Source of the DNA: Rubrivirga sp. SAORIC476
GTDB lineage: Bacteria > Bacteroidota > Rhodothermia > Rhodothermales > Rubricoccaceae
Reading direction: 5' to 3'
Assembly: GCF_002283555.1 (NCBI RefSeq)
Contig: NZ_MVOI01000003.1
Coordinates: 1,290,798 to 1,354,797, forward strand
DNA: 64,000 nt
Part shown: positions 19,788 through 28,571 of the stretch, piece by piece
How the letters are laid out: each line of letters starts with the position of its first letter
Numbering within the stretch: position 1 is the first letter of the stretch
Notes under the pieces: generated by a model
Seen by the model: the letters and a program-made list of their open reading frames with translations, nothing else
Database searches by the model: none
Told to the model about the DNA's origin: nothing
Translations under genes and position numbers: made by a program

Positions 19788-21797
19788 CTACCGCGTGGCC
19801 CCGGTGCCGCCCAGCAACGCCCGGTACTGGGGGTTGTCCGGCTGCATCTGAACGAGCCGCTCGGCCAGGGCCGCCGCCTCTCCGCGGCGGCCTTCCTGGA
19901 GGTAAGCCCCGCTCAGGTTGTAAAGCACCTGCGGCGTGTCCGGGGCGACGGCATGGGCGCGCTCGAGAAAGCGCATCGCGGCGGCGCGGTCGCCCGCCTG
20001 CAGGGCCATTGCGCCGAGGACGGCCAGCGCCGGGACGTGGTCCGGGTCGCGCGCCAGCGCCTCCTGGAACAGCCCCGCGACGTACGGCAGCCGGTCGGAC
20101 TGCCCGGACTGCTGGGCGCGCGTCAGCTCCAGCGAGGCCAGCCGCGACCACGAGCCGGGCAGGAACGGGTACCCCTGGAGGATGGCGCGGCGCGTGACGA
20201 GAGCATCCCGCACCCGCCCGTCGCGCTCGTAAAGGCCCGCCAGCGAGTCGGCGGCGGGCAGCCACGAGGAGCCCGCGATGACGGCCTGCGCCAGCTCCGC
20301 GACGTAGCGCGGCGTCCGCGACGTGTCGAGGCGTACCGGCTGCGCCTCCTCGGGGCGGAACGGCCAGCCCGCCGTCAGCTGCGCCACCCGGATGCGCCCG
20401 GCGAGCGAGTCCATCGGCGTCACGAGGCGGACCAGGCGACCCGGCGGCGTCGGCTCCGGGGTCCCGCCCAGCAGACCGTCGGCCACGAAGGCGTCGAAGA
20501 AGGCATCGGCGAGGACGCTGTAGCCGGTCAGGTTCGGGTGGAGGTGCTCCAGCATCAGCCGCCGCCCGACGATGCCGCCCGGGGACGCCGCCCGGAACGC
20601 CGCCTCCCCATCGACGAGGTGTGCGCCGTGACGCGCCGCCGCCGCCCGGATGAAGTCGCTGAACGCCTCCGGTGCCCGGAAGCGGAGCGCGTCGAGGTCG
20701 CGGGCCCGCTGGAAGGCCGCCCGCGCCTCGTCCGGCCGGTCGAGGGTCTCGTAGACGAAGCCGAGCACGTAGTGGGGGTCCGCCGCGAGCGTGTCGAGCG
20801 TCGTCGCCTGCTCCAGCAGCGGGAGCGCGTCCGCCGGGCGGCCGCCCTCATACGCGTCGATGCCCGCCTGCGCCGCGGCCACGAAGGCCGTCGAGTCGGT
20901 GCCCTCCCCCAGCGCCGAGATGAAGGGCCGCTGGTCGTGCTCGTTGGAGGCGAGCGTCGAGATGTAGACCGGGACGCCCGCCTCGGCGTAGCGCGCGAGC
21001 AGGAGGTCGAGGTTCTCCTCGAACTGGCGTCGCCCGGCCTCATAGATCTCGCCCCCGAACGGCACGTTCTGCTCACCGATCATGCGCGCCATCAGCGTGT
21101 TCGACGGCGGACGGCCGACCGGCGTTCGCTCGCTCCCCAGCGCCGCCAGCGAGCCGACCACGCCGCGCACCAGCTGCACCGTCCGGAAGCGCCGCAGGCG
21201 GAGGTAGGTCCGCACGAGCGCGGGCCAGCGCCCGAGCGACTCCGTCGACGCCGCGCCGAGGACGCCGTAGAACTCGTTGTGCCCGGCGTAGATGACCACC
21301 ACGTCCGGGTCCTGCGCGATCACCTCGTCCGCGAGGTCGAGCAGCGTGTACGAGTTGACCGCCGCCATCGCCGTGTTGACGACCTCGATCTCACGGCCGG
21401 GGTATGCCAGCCGAAGCCGCGTGGCGAGCACCTGCGGGAACGACGCGCCCCGGTAGAACGGGTAGCCCGCCGCCGACGAGCCGCCCTGCGCGAGGATGCG
21501 GAACGTGCCCTCGGCTTTCTCGGACCGGAAGATGTCCGGATTGGGGGTCGGGACCGTCGCCGAGGTCGCGAAGTAGCGCTTCGCCACCTCCCGGTTGGGC
21601 ACGAGCAGGCTGTCGGCCCCGTCTACGGGCACGAACAGCGGGTAGTCCTCGCCATAGCCGCCGAGCCGCAGGCCGGCCTCCAGCAGCACGAAGAACAGCA
21701 CCGGCAGCAGCACCAGCACCGCCGTGAACGCCCGCCGCCGACCGGGCGAGAGGGCGACCTCGGAGGGAGCGTCAGAGGACTCGGGGGGCGTCGGCAT
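19788..21797 (-). CDS. Membrane-anchored SGNH-hydrolase-like protein with TPR repeats
   Basis: A 669-residue protein. One N-terminal membrane helix (about residues 25-45, AVLVLLPVLFFVLLEAGL) is followed by an SGNH/GDSL-like domain: block I ILAQGGSSAAGYPF, then VVNTAMAAVNSYTLLDL, then block III VVIYAGHNEFYG, and a late HLHPNLTGYSVLADAFFDAF that supplies the catalytic His. A TPR helix pair is inserted before the last block (YVLGFVYETLDRPDEARAAFQRA), and a further TPR region ends the protein (PQVLYNLSGAYLQEGRRGEAAALAE). The architecture suggests a periplasmic or surface esterase/acyltransferase-like enzyme in a protein complex; its substrate is unknown. The ATG at 21797 is preferred because it directly precedes the membrane anchor. 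Confidence 0.78.
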   Translation of the reverse strand: MPTPPESSDAPSEVALSPGRRRAFTAVLVLLPVLFFVLLEAGLRLGGYGEDYPLFVPVDGADSLLVPNREVAKRYFATSATVPTPNPDIFRSEKAEGTFRILAQGGSSAAGYPFYRGASFPQVLATRLRLAYPGREIEVVNTAMAAVNSYTLLDLADEVIAQDPDVVVIYAGHNEFYGVLGAASTESLGRWPALVRTYLRLRRFRTVQLVRGVVGSLAALGSERTPVGRPPSNTLMARMIGEQNVPFGGEIYEAGRRQFEENLDLLLARYAEAGVPVYISTLASNEHDQRPFISALGEGTDSTAFVAAAQAGIDAYEGGRPADALPLLEQATTLDTLAADPHYVLGFVYETLDRPDEARAAFQRARDLDALRFRAPEAFSDFIRAAAARHGAHLVDGEAAFRAASPGGIVGRRLMLEHLHPNLTGYSVLADAFFDAFVADGLLGGTPEPTPPGRLVRLVTPMDSLAGRIRVAQLTAGWPFRPEEAQPVRLDTSRTPRYVAELAQAVIAGSSWLPAADSLAGLYERDGRVRDALVTRRAILQGYPFLPGSWSRLASLELTRAQQSGQSDRLPYVAGLFQEALARDPDHVPALAVLGAMALQAGDRAAAMRFLERAHAVAPDTPQVLYNLSGAYLQEGRRGEAAALAERLVQMQPDNPQYRALLGGTGATR

Positions 21798-21817
21798 CGG
21801 GGGCAGGTCGGGGCGCG

Positions 21818-21825
21818 CAAGAATA
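21818..21825 (-). promoter_or_regulatory. TAnnTTTG-like -7 promoter element
   Basis: On the minus strand TATTCTTG matches TAnnTTTG at 7 of 8 positions counting the free ones, 20 bp before the ATG of the SGNH-TPR gene. Confidence 0.4.
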
Positions 21826-22002
21826 CGCCGATGGCCGGAGCCCCTCCCGCACACCGAGGCCGATCCCCGCCCCGTGACCCGACGCCGACGGCAGCCTGTT
21901 CGCCAGGCTCGCCGAACGGACGATCACGCCGCCGCCGTATGCCTCCAGCCTTGACCTCCTGCTCGGCATTCCGGCGGAGGCACCGTGCCCTTCCTCCCGA
22001 CC

Positions 22003-22950
22003 ATGCGCCGCCTCCTGCTCGTCCTCCCCCTCCTCGCCCTACTCGGCTGCCCCCAGACGCCCTGGTGCGACCGCCTCAACCCGAAGCAAGCCGACGGACT
22101 CCAGACCTGCATCTACGCCGACGAGGTCCTGTCCGGAACCCGACCGGTCTCCACCGCGGACGGCGCCCCCGTCGACTTCATGCTCCAAGAGATCGACGCG
22201 GACGCGGGCCAGGACTCGCTGGCCGACGGAACGCGCCTGTCCGGACAACCCTGGGGCGTGGTCTGGTCGGTCGCTGACGGGGACCCGAACGCGACGGACC
22301 TCGTGGACCGGATCCGCCGCAGGACGATCCGTGCCGATAGCGTCGGGCAGGTCGTGACCGTCGAGGTCGCGCCCGACGAGAGCCGCTACGCCCTCGGCCT
22401 CGGCGACGGCCGGTTTCTCGTCCGCTCCGCCGACCACGAGACATTGCTCGACGGCCGCGTGCCGGACGGCGTCGACACGAGCTGGGGCATCGAGATCGTC
22501 AACGCCGTGGCCGAGTTTGCCTTCTCCGCCGACGCCCGACGCGTCGTCACCGGCGACCGCCAGCAGAACGTCGACCTGTGGGACCCAAACAGCGACGGGC
22601 ACCTGTGGCACGCGACGCTCGGCGAGGACATCCGCGCCCTCGCCGTGTCCGCCGACGGGCGCCTCGTGGCGGCCGGATCCAAGGACGGAACCGTGACCGT
22701 CTGGGACGCCACCAGCGACGCCAAGCTCGCCTCGTGGACGCACCCCCGTTCGGTCGGGCACCTCGCCTTCACCGACGACAGCCAGCATGTCGTCGTGCGG
22801 TTGCGCGGGACATACCACGCCCCGAGCCGCCCGACCGCGAGCCAGACCAACACGCTCCTCAACAGCGACGAGCAGGTCCGCCGCGCGCAGAACGCCGGCC
22901 ACGATGGCTACACCAGCGGCGAGGTCGTCGCCGTCTGGCGCCTGCCCTGA
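22003..22950 (+). CDS. WD40-repeat lipoprotein
   Basis: A 315-residue protein with a lipoprotein signal: MRRLLLVLPLLALLGC, lipobox LLGC (Cys16). The C-terminal half contains about four WD40-like units, best seen in EFAFSADARRVVTGDRQQNVDLWD and ALAVSADGRLVAAGSKDGTVTVWD, with a final LAFTDDSQHVVV strand group and a closing VVAVWRLP. Four units are too few for a full seven-bladed propeller, so the N-terminal 120 residues may complete the fold with diverged blades. It is likely a membrane-anchored scaffold or binding protein; partners are unknown. The ATG at 22003 is preferred to an upstream GTG at 21985 because it gives a clean signal peptide. Confidence 0.75.
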   Translation: MRRLLLVLPLLALLGCPQTPWCDRLNPKQADGLQTCIYADEVLSGTRPVSTADGAPVDFMLQEIDADAGQDSLADGTRLSGQPWGVVWSVADGDPNATDLVDRIRRRTIRADSVGQVVTVEVAPDESRYALGLGDGRFLVRSADHETLLDGRVPDGVDTSWGIEIVNAVAEFAFSADARRVVTGDRQQNVDLWDPNSDGHLWHATLGEDIRALAVSADGRLVAAGSKDGTVTVWDATSDAKLASWTHPRSVGHLAFTDDSQHVVVRLRGTYHAPSRPTASQTNTLLNSDEQVRRAQNAGHDGYTSGEVVAVWRLP

Positions 22951-22955
22951 CCCGC

Positions 22956-22991
22956 CCCGCCTCGGGCCTCCCACCGTCCTGCCGAGGCGGG
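22956..22991. terminator. Bidirectional hairpin terminator
   Basis: A perfect 10-bp inverted pair CCCGCCTCGG (22956-22965) and CCGAGGCGGG (22982-22991) with a 16-base loop, sitting between the convergent stops of the WD40 lipoprotein and the CPA2 antiporter genes. Both arms are exact copies of the recurring decamer. Confidence 0.6.
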
Positions 22992-22996
22992 CGCGG

Positions 22997-24997
22997 TCAG
23001 GGCGCCCGGAACAGGTCCGCCGACGCCGCGAACTGGCTCGCCTCGGCCACCATCACCAACCGGTCGCCCGGCTCGACGCGGAACTCGCCCGCCGGGCTCC
23101 CCACCGTCTCCCGGCCCCGGCGCACCGCCATCACCGTCAGCCCGTGGCGCTGGCGGAGGCCCAGCTCAGCGAGCGTCTTGCCCGCCGCCGGAGCACCCTC
23201 GCGGACCGCCACCGCACGCGTGTGGAGGCCCTCCTCGTCGAGCCCCTGGAGCACCATCAGGTGCGCCTCCTGGATGGAGCCGCGCAGCACGCCGTAGTCG
23301 TCCTGCCGCACCAGCGACGCCTGCCGCTCGATCTCGTCCTTCGGGATGAGGTACGCCCCGAGCACGTGCGCGAACAGGCGGACGGTCGTCTCCAGTTCCT
23401 CGGGCACCACCACGTCCGCGCCCGCCTTCGTGAGCGTCTCCACGTCCGCGATGAAGCGGGTCCGGGCGAAGATCTGGAGCGTCGGGTTGAGGTGCCGGGC
23501 GACCGCCACGATGCGCCGCGTCGCGTCGCGGTCGTTGATGGCGACGACCAGCAGCTTGGCGCGCGCGGCGCCGAGGCTCAGCAGGATCGGCTCGCGCGAG
23601 GCGTCGCCGTAGACCGTCTCCGCGCCGTCGGCATCGGCCGAGCGCAGGCTGTCCGGGTTGAGGTCGCTGACGGCGTACGGGATGCCGCTCTCGCCCAGCA
23701 CGCGCGCCAGCCGACGCCCCGCCGGTCCGTAGCCGACGACGATGGTGTGGTCCTCCAGGTCCACCCCGTGGCCGTGGCCGCCAGCCGGCTCGGCGTCGTT
23801 TTCGACCTGCCGGCCCAGGGCCGCGATGCGGGGCGCGAGCGCGATCAGGCCCGGCGTCGCCAGCATCAGCACGACCGTGACCGCGATGAGCCCCTGGCTG
23901 CCCACCTCGCCCAGGCCGGCGGGCGTCAGCCCGGACTCGGCGCCTGCGATGGCGAGCACGAACGAGAACTCGCCGATCTGCCCGAGCGCTAGCCCCGACG
24001 CCAGCGCGACGCCCAGCGGGTAGCCGAGCACGCGCGCGCCGAACGCCGCCAGCCCGCCCTTCAGGACTAACACGCCGAAGGCCGCCGCCGCCACCCAGAC
24101 CAAGTTGTCGAGCAGGAAGGCGGGGTCCAGAAGCATGCCGACCGACAGGAAGAAGGCGGCCGTGAACAGGGTCTGGAGCGGCAGGATCTCGCTCAGCGCG
24201 TGCTCCGCGTAGTCGCTCTCGGACACCAGCAGGCCCGCCAGAAAGGCGCCCAGCGCCAGGCTCACGCCCGCCAGCGACACGGCCCACGCCGTGCCCAGGC
24301 AGATGGCGGCGACGGCCAGCAGAAACAGCTCCGTGCGGCGCGTCTGCGCGATCCGCTCCAGCAGCATCGGTACCACGCGCCGCGCGCCGACGAGCACGGC
24401 GGCGATCACCAGCGCGGCCTTGCCCAGCGCGACCGCCACCTCGACCGGCGACCCGCCGTCGCCCGCGAGCACCGGCACCAGCAGCACCATCAGCACGATG
24501 GACAGGTCCTGGAACAGCAGCATCGCCAGTGCCACGCCGCCGACGGGCGTGTCCGTCTCGGCCCGCTCGGCCAGCACCTTGAGCACGATGGCCGTCGAGG
24601 ACAGCGCCACGAGGAAGCCCGTGAACACGGCCGCGCCGACGCCCACGCCGAGCACGATCAGCCCGCCCGCGACGGCCGCCACCGTCAGCGCCACCTGGAC
24701 GCCGCCGCCCAGGAAGATGGGCCGGGCCAGCCGCGCCATCTGGCCGAGCGAGAACTCGACGCCGATGGAGAACAGCAGCAGGATCACGCCCACCTCGGCC
24801 AGTTCGGCGACCAGTTCGATGTCGGTCACCAGTCCCAGCGCGTTCGGCCCGATGGCGACGCCCGCCAGCAGGAAGCCCGCGATGGGCACCAGCCGGACCC
24901 GGTAGCACAGGTACGCCACCAGCACGCCCGCCGCGAACAGCGCAGCCAGTTCGCCCACGAAGGGCAACGATCCGACGGCGAGGGGGAGGTCAGTCAT
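22997..24997 (-). CDS. CPA2 family monovalent cation:proton antiporter (KefB/KefC-like) with RCK domains
   Basis: A 666-residue inner-membrane antiporter. The first 395 residues form the Na+/H+ exchanger domain with about 12-13 helices; visible family motifs are IAGFLLAGVAIGPNALG, LLLFSIGVEFS, ALSSTAIVLKVL and LFQDLSIV. A cytoplasmic RCK_N (TrkA-N) domain follows from about residue 418, DHTIVVGYGPAGRRLARVL, binding NAD(H)-type nucleotides, and then an RCK_C domain (about 575-660, ending GDRLVMVAEASQF). It probably exchanges K+ or Na+ for H+ under nucleotide control. The length and domain order are normal for KefB/KefC or GerN-like members. It is convergent with the WD40 lipoprotein gene. Confidence 0.93.
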   Translation of the reverse strand: MTDLPLAVGSLPFVGELAALFAAGVLVAYLCYRVRLVPIAGFLLAGVAIGPNALGLVTDIELVAELAEVGVILLLFSIGVEFSLGQMARLARPIFLGGGVQVALTVAAVAGGLIVLGVGVGAAVFTGFLVALSSTAIVLKVLAERAETDTPVGGVALAMLLFQDLSIVLMVLLVPVLAGDGGSPVEVAVALGKAALVIAAVLVGARRVVPMLLERIAQTRRTELFLLAVAAICLGTAWAVSLAGVSLALGAFLAGLLVSESDYAEHALSEILPLQTLFTAAFFLSVGMLLDPAFLLDNLVWVAAAAFGVLVLKGGLAAFGARVLGYPLGVALASGLALGQIGEFSFVLAIAGAESGLTPAGLGEVGSQGLIAVTVVLMLATPGLIALAPRIAALGRQVENDAEPAGGHGHGVDLEDHTIVVGYGPAGRRLARVLGESGIPYAVSDLNPDSLRSADADGAETVYGDASREPILLSLGAARAKLLVVAINDRDATRRIVAVARHLNPTLQIFARTRFIADVETLTKAGADVVVPEELETTVRLFAHVLGAYLIPKDEIERQASLVRQDDYGVLRGSIQEAHLMVLQGLDEEGLHTRAVAVREGAPAAGKTLAELGLRQRHGLTVMAVRRGRETVGSPAGEFRVEPGDRLVMVAEASQFAASADLFRAP

Positions 24998-25099
24998 CGG
25001 TCAGGAAAGGGGGCGTAGGCGGTCGGCGAGAGAGCCAGAGAGCTGTCGCCGCAGCGTATCGCGGCACGCCGATGCCGAACCCGGGCGCGCAGAAATGGG

Positions 25100-25134
25100 C
25101 CGCCCCGCCCCGGCTGGTCACCGAGGCGGGGCGG
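25100..25134 (-). terminator. GC-rich hairpin terminator
   Basis: Perfect 10-bp stem CCGCCCCGCC/GGCGGGGCGG with a 15-base loop, 20 bp downstream of the L,D-transpeptidase stop on the minus strand. It includes one exact CCGAGGCGGG decamer (25121-25130). Confidence 0.55.
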
Positions 25135-25154
25135 ATGCCGCTCGACGGGGCAGG

Positions 25155-26141
25155 TTACGACGACGCCTGCTGGCGGCGGAGCCGGTCGAACCGCACCTGC
25201 TGGTCGGTGCCCGGGCGGACGCTGTAGGGATCGTCGGGCAGGTCCACCCGGATCAGTTCCGGCGTCCCGTCCACGTCGCGGAAGCGCTGGGGGGCACCGT
25301 CGGGGGCCTCGCCGAGCACCAGCACGGTCGTGCCCTGCTCGAGAATGCGGCCGCGCGAGGCCATCGCCCGCTCGGCCCCGCCGTTGGTCGTCCGCCAGCC
25401 GTCGGCCCAGTTGTAGATCCACTGCGCGTCGGCCGTCATCAGGCGGACGCAGCCGTGGCTCGCCGCGCCCGTCGTCGGGAGCGCGTAGTACTGGTGGACG
25501 TGGATGCCGCGAGCATCGTGGAAGTTGAACACCCACCGCATGTCCCAGCTCTGACCGGGCGGCGAGAGCGTGCTCACGCGGTGCAGCTCCTTCCAGTTGA
25601 AGTTGAAGCGCCCGTTGGGCGTCTCCGAGCCCTCGGCGCCCGTCGAGACGAGCCCCCAGCGCGCCAGGCGACCGTTCTCGTATCCGGCCCACGCCTGCAC
25701 CGACTTGTCGATCACGAACAGCTTGTCGAAGTCGCGCGCACCGGGGTAGTCGCGTGGGAACGGGCTGAAGGCGCGGGGGTCGACGTCGGTCTGGCTCGGC
25801 AGCACGATCGTGTCCCCGGTGCGGAGGTCTGAAATGAACACGCCGTTGAGGAACGCCACCATGCCGTTGAGTCGGTCGCGGCCCTCGCGCGCGTCCCCGT
25901 CTCCGACCTCCTCGTAGAGCATGTGACGGGCGAGAATCGAATTGCCGCTCTCGTGGGCGAGCGTGTGGTACCGATACGAGACCACCGGCACCTCGGCGAT
26001 GTCGTCGACGCGGTTGGCGTAGAGCAGCTCGGCGAGCCGGTCCTGGTTGTACAGCGAGCGCTCGCTCTGAGCCTGCGACGTCGGGACAGCCGCGAGCCCC
26101 ACCAGGGCGACCGCGGCGAGGAGGAGGAATCGGAGAGGCAT
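25155..26141 (-). CDS. L,D-transpeptidase (YkuD domain), secreted
   Basis: A 328-residue protein with a Sec signal peptide (MPLRFLLLAAVALVGLAA, cleavage near TSQAQ). The YkuD catalytic motif is HVHQYYALPTTGAASHGCVRL; the nucleophile is Cys231. The preceding DKSVQAWAGYENGRLARWGLVSTGAEGSETPNGRF stretch is the typical first half of the domain. Such enzymes make 3-3 cross-links in peptidoglycan or attach proteins to it in the periplasm. The ATG at 26141 gives a standard signal peptide; an in-frame codon 33 bp upstream would spoil it. A GC hairpin follows the stop, so the gene is probably monocistronic. Confidence 0.9.
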   Translation of the reverse strand: MPLRFLLLAAVALVGLAAVPTSQAQSERSLYNQDRLAELLYANRVDDIAEVPVVSYRYHTLAHESGNSILARHMLYEEVGDGDAREGRDRLNGMVAFLNGVFISDLRTGDTIVLPSQTDVDPRAFSPFPRDYPGARDFDKLFVIDKSVQAWAGYENGRLARWGLVSTGAEGSETPNGRFNFNWKELHRVSTLSPPGQSWDMRWVFNFHDARGIHVHQYYALPTTGAASHGCVRLMTADAQWIYNWADGWRTTNGGAERAMASRGRILEQGTTVLVLGEAPDGAPQRFRDVDGTPELIRVDLPDDPYSVRPGTDQQVRFDRLRRQQASS

Positions 26142-26318
26142 GGGGAAGAGGCGGGAGAGACACCAAGAACGCACCAGAGCCCCGGCTAGTTCGAGTCGGG
26201 TCTGGGGATCCGCCTCGAATCCGCGCCCAGGTGCTCATCCTCAGGCAATCCTCAGCGGTCAGCCGTCAGGAAGACGTGCCCTGGAAGCCCCCGCAGAGCG
26301 CAGCCCGTCGCGCCTGCC

Positions 26319-26339
26319 CCCGCCTCGGACCCGAGGCGG
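26319..26339 (-). terminator. GC-rich hairpin terminator
   Basis: CCGCCTCGG/CCGAGGCGG, a 9-bp perfect stem with a 2-base nominal loop, about 60 bp after the minus-strand stop of antiporter paralogue 2. The left arm (26319-26328) is an exact CCCGCCTCGG decamer. Confidence 0.5.
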
Positions 26340-26401
26340 CCGGATGTCCCGTGACGTGCTTCCGTTGCGCTGCTCCCGCTTCCGTGAGCGAAACGAGCCT
26401 C

Positions 26402-27361
26402 TCACTGCACCAGCCACCAGATGTAGCCCAGGTACCCGAGCAGCAACACCGCGCCCTCCCAGCGCCGCGTCTTGCCGCCGGTGTAGAGGAACAGCAGCGT
26501 CACCAGCCCGAAGCCGACCATGATGGACAGCACGTCCGCCCCGATGCCGACCGATGCGATGGGCGCGGCGAGTGCCGCCGGGCCGAGCACGCTGAACACG
26601 TTGAAGATGTTGGACCCGATGGCGTTGCCGAGCGCGATCTCGGCCTCCCCCCGCCGCGCCGCCACGATGGTCGTCGCCAACTCCGGGAGGCTCGTCCCGA
26701 GCGCGACCAGGGTCAGCCCGATCACCGCCTCGCTGACGCCCAGTTGGGTCGCCGCGACCACGGCGCCCGCCAGCAGCCGGTCCGCCCCGAACACGAGCAG
26801 GGCCACCCCGCCGACGACCAGCAAGATGTGGCGCTTGAACCCCGCCTCCACCTCCACGAGCGCCTCGGTCACCTCGGGCGGCAGCTTCGCGTTCGCCTCG
26901 CGCACCTCCCGCCGCGACGTCCGGATGCCGTCGACGGTGTAGAGGACCGCTGCTGCCAGGAGCACCCCGCCCTCCCAACGCTCCAGCGTGCCATCGAGGA
27001 GAAACACCACGAGGGCCGCCATCGAGACCAGCATGATCGGCACGTCGTGGCGGACGAGCTTCCGGTCCACCGTCATCGGCGTCAGCACGGCCGCCACGCC
27101 GACGATCAGGCCGAGGTTGGCGATGTTCGAGCCGACCACGTTGCCCAGCGCCACACCGCCCTCGCCCGCCAGCGCGGCCTGGATGCTCACCACCAGCTCC
27201 GGGCTCGACGTGCCGATGGCGACCACCGTCAGTCCGACCACCAGCGGTGTGATGCCTATCCGCAGCGCCAGCGCCGATGCCCCGCGCACAAGCCCCTCGG
27301 CGCCCGCCAGCAGCAGCAGCACGCCGCCTCCCATGGAGAGCAGGCTTTGAGTCAGGGTCAT
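26402..27361 (-). CDS. Calcium/sodium antiporter, CaCA family (YrbG-like), paralogue 2
   Basis: A 319-residue ten-helix membrane protein with the two CaCA alpha repeats: GLTVVAIGTSSPELVVSIQAAL with GNVVGSNIANLGLIVG, and GLTLVALGTSLPELATTIVAARRG with GNAIGSNIFNVFSVLG. It is the same architecture as the gene at 18741-19679, though the central loop here is more charged (EVREANAKLPPEVTEALVEVEAGFKRH). Two paralogues within 8 kb suggest an old duplication with separate roles or ions. It lies downstream of the EEP-fold and rhomboid genes on the same strand, 58 bp after the EEP stop, and may belong to their operon. Confidence 0.92.
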   Translation of the reverse strand: MTLTQSLLSMGGGVLLLLAGAEGLVRGASALALRIGITPLVVGLTVVAIGTSSPELVVSIQAALAGEGGVALGNVVGSNIANLGLIVGVAAVLTPMTVDRKLVRHDVPIMLVSMAALVVFLLDGTLERWEGGVLLAAAVLYTVDGIRTSRREVREANAKLPPEVTEALVEVEAGFKRHILLVVGGVALLVFGADRLLAGAVVAATQLGVSEAVIGLTLVALGTSLPELATTIVAARRGEAEIALGNAIGSNIFNVFSVLGPAALAAPIASVGIGADVLSIMVGFGLVTLLFLYTGGKTRRWEGAVLLLGYLGYIWWLVQ

Positions 27362-27419
27362 GCGGGTCGCGGGAATCGTGGGCCGTCCTCACCCGATCGA
27401 GGCGCCCCGCGTTCCCGAG

Positions 27420-28571
27420 TCACTCCGCCTCGGCGCCCCAGCGGAGGCCGACGCGGACCGGGCGATGGTCCGAGAACCCGACCGGGGTGGTCTGAGCGGA
27501 GGTGACCTCCAGGGCCGGATCCACGAACACGAAGTCGATGCGCACGAACGGGTGCTGCGCGTGGTACGTCCGCCCCCACCCGTCCCCAGCCGCGCGCACG
27601 GCGTCGGTGCGGTCCACCCCGCCCGCGGTGCGGAGGCGGCGCGTGCTCCAGTTGTCGGCCGTCGAGTTGAAGTCGCCCGCCACGATCACCGGCAGCGTCT
27701 CCTCCGCGATCCGGTCTGCGATCTGCGCCGCCTCCTCGCCGCGCTTGGCGTAGACCGTCCGGTACTGGCGCAGGTAGGGCACCCAGGTGGACGGGCGGAA
27801 CAGGCGGACGTTCTCGTCCTGCCACGGCTTCGGCGAGCCGAACGACCGCAGGTGAACGTTGTAGACGACCACGTCGCGGTCCTCCCAGCGGAGGTGCGAC
27901 CGGAGCGCGAGCGACACGTCGGGGTCGCGCTCGACGCCCAGGATCAGCACCTCCTGCTCGACCACCTCGACGTCGGAGCCGATGCGCACGAAGAACGGCA
28001 CGTCGGTCGAGTTGACCAGCCAGCCGGGGTGGCTCGCCAGTCGCGCCGGCAGGCGCAGCGCGTAGGGCAGCCGCGTGCGGACGGCCTCCACCTGGACCAC
28101 CTCGCCGGCGCGCCGCCGGCGCTCGCTGCGTGCGACCACCCGGGCGTCCTGCATCAGCAACACGTCCGGCTCGGTCGCGCCGACGTACGCCACCACGGAG
28201 TCGCCAAGGGCCTCGCGCTGCCCCGCCTCGGGCACGTTGAACGTCGTCAGCACCAGGCCGTCCGGCCCGTCGGCAGGCTCGCCGAGGCGGGCCGGGCCGC
28301 CCGCACGGACCCCCACGATGAGGAGCAGGACGGCGTGGAAGGCCACCGCCCGCCAGCGCCGACCGAGCAGCCACAGCACGGCGAACACCGCCAGCGCCCA
28401 TGACGCGTACGGCAACCCGATCGCCACGAGCTGCGCCCACCAGTACGGCCCCGGCCGTAGATAGGCCGCCATCAGCCCGACGAGGACGGCCCCGAGAACC
28501 GGCGCCTCCACAAGCCACAGGAGCACGCGGCCGACCGACGACCGGCGTTTGGAGGGGGCGTCGTCAGTCAC
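27420..28571 (-). CDS. Membrane-anchored endonuclease/exonuclease/phosphatase-family protein
   Basis: A 383-residue protein with three hydrophobic N-terminal segments (about residues 15-90) and an EEP domain from about residue 105: LTTFNVPEA, EPDVLLMQDA (family PDVVxLQE), VYNVHLRSFG, VIVAGDFNSTADN and DFVFVDPALEV, ending FSDHRPVRVGL. The N-terminal Asn, Asp-Phe-Asn and terminal Ser-Asp-His are the usual catalytic positions; Glu of the LQE motif is replaced by Asp. Such membrane-tethered EEP proteins act on phosphodiesters of unknown identity. It starts with GTG at 28571, overlapping the upstream rhomboid-like gene by 8 bp, so the two are translationally linked. Confidence 0.85.
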   Translation of the reverse strand: MTDDAPSKRRSSVGRVLLWLVEAPVLGAVLVGLMAAYLRPGPYWWAQLVAIGLPYASWALAVFAVLWLLGRRWRAVAFHAVLLLIVGVRAGGPARLGEPADGPDGLVLTTFNVPEAGQREALGDSVVAYVGATEPDVLLMQDARVVARSERRRRAGEVVQVEAVRTRLPYALRLPARLASHPGWLVNSTDVPFFVRIGSDVEVVEQEVLILGVERDPDVSLALRSHLRWEDRDVVVYNVHLRSFGSPKPWQDENVRLFRPSTWVPYLRQYRTVYAKRGEEAAQIADRIAEETLPVIVAGDFNSTADNWSTRRLRTAGGVDRTDAVRAAGDGWGRTYHAQHPFVRIDFVFVDPALEVTSAQTTPVGFSDHRPVRVGLRWGAEAE

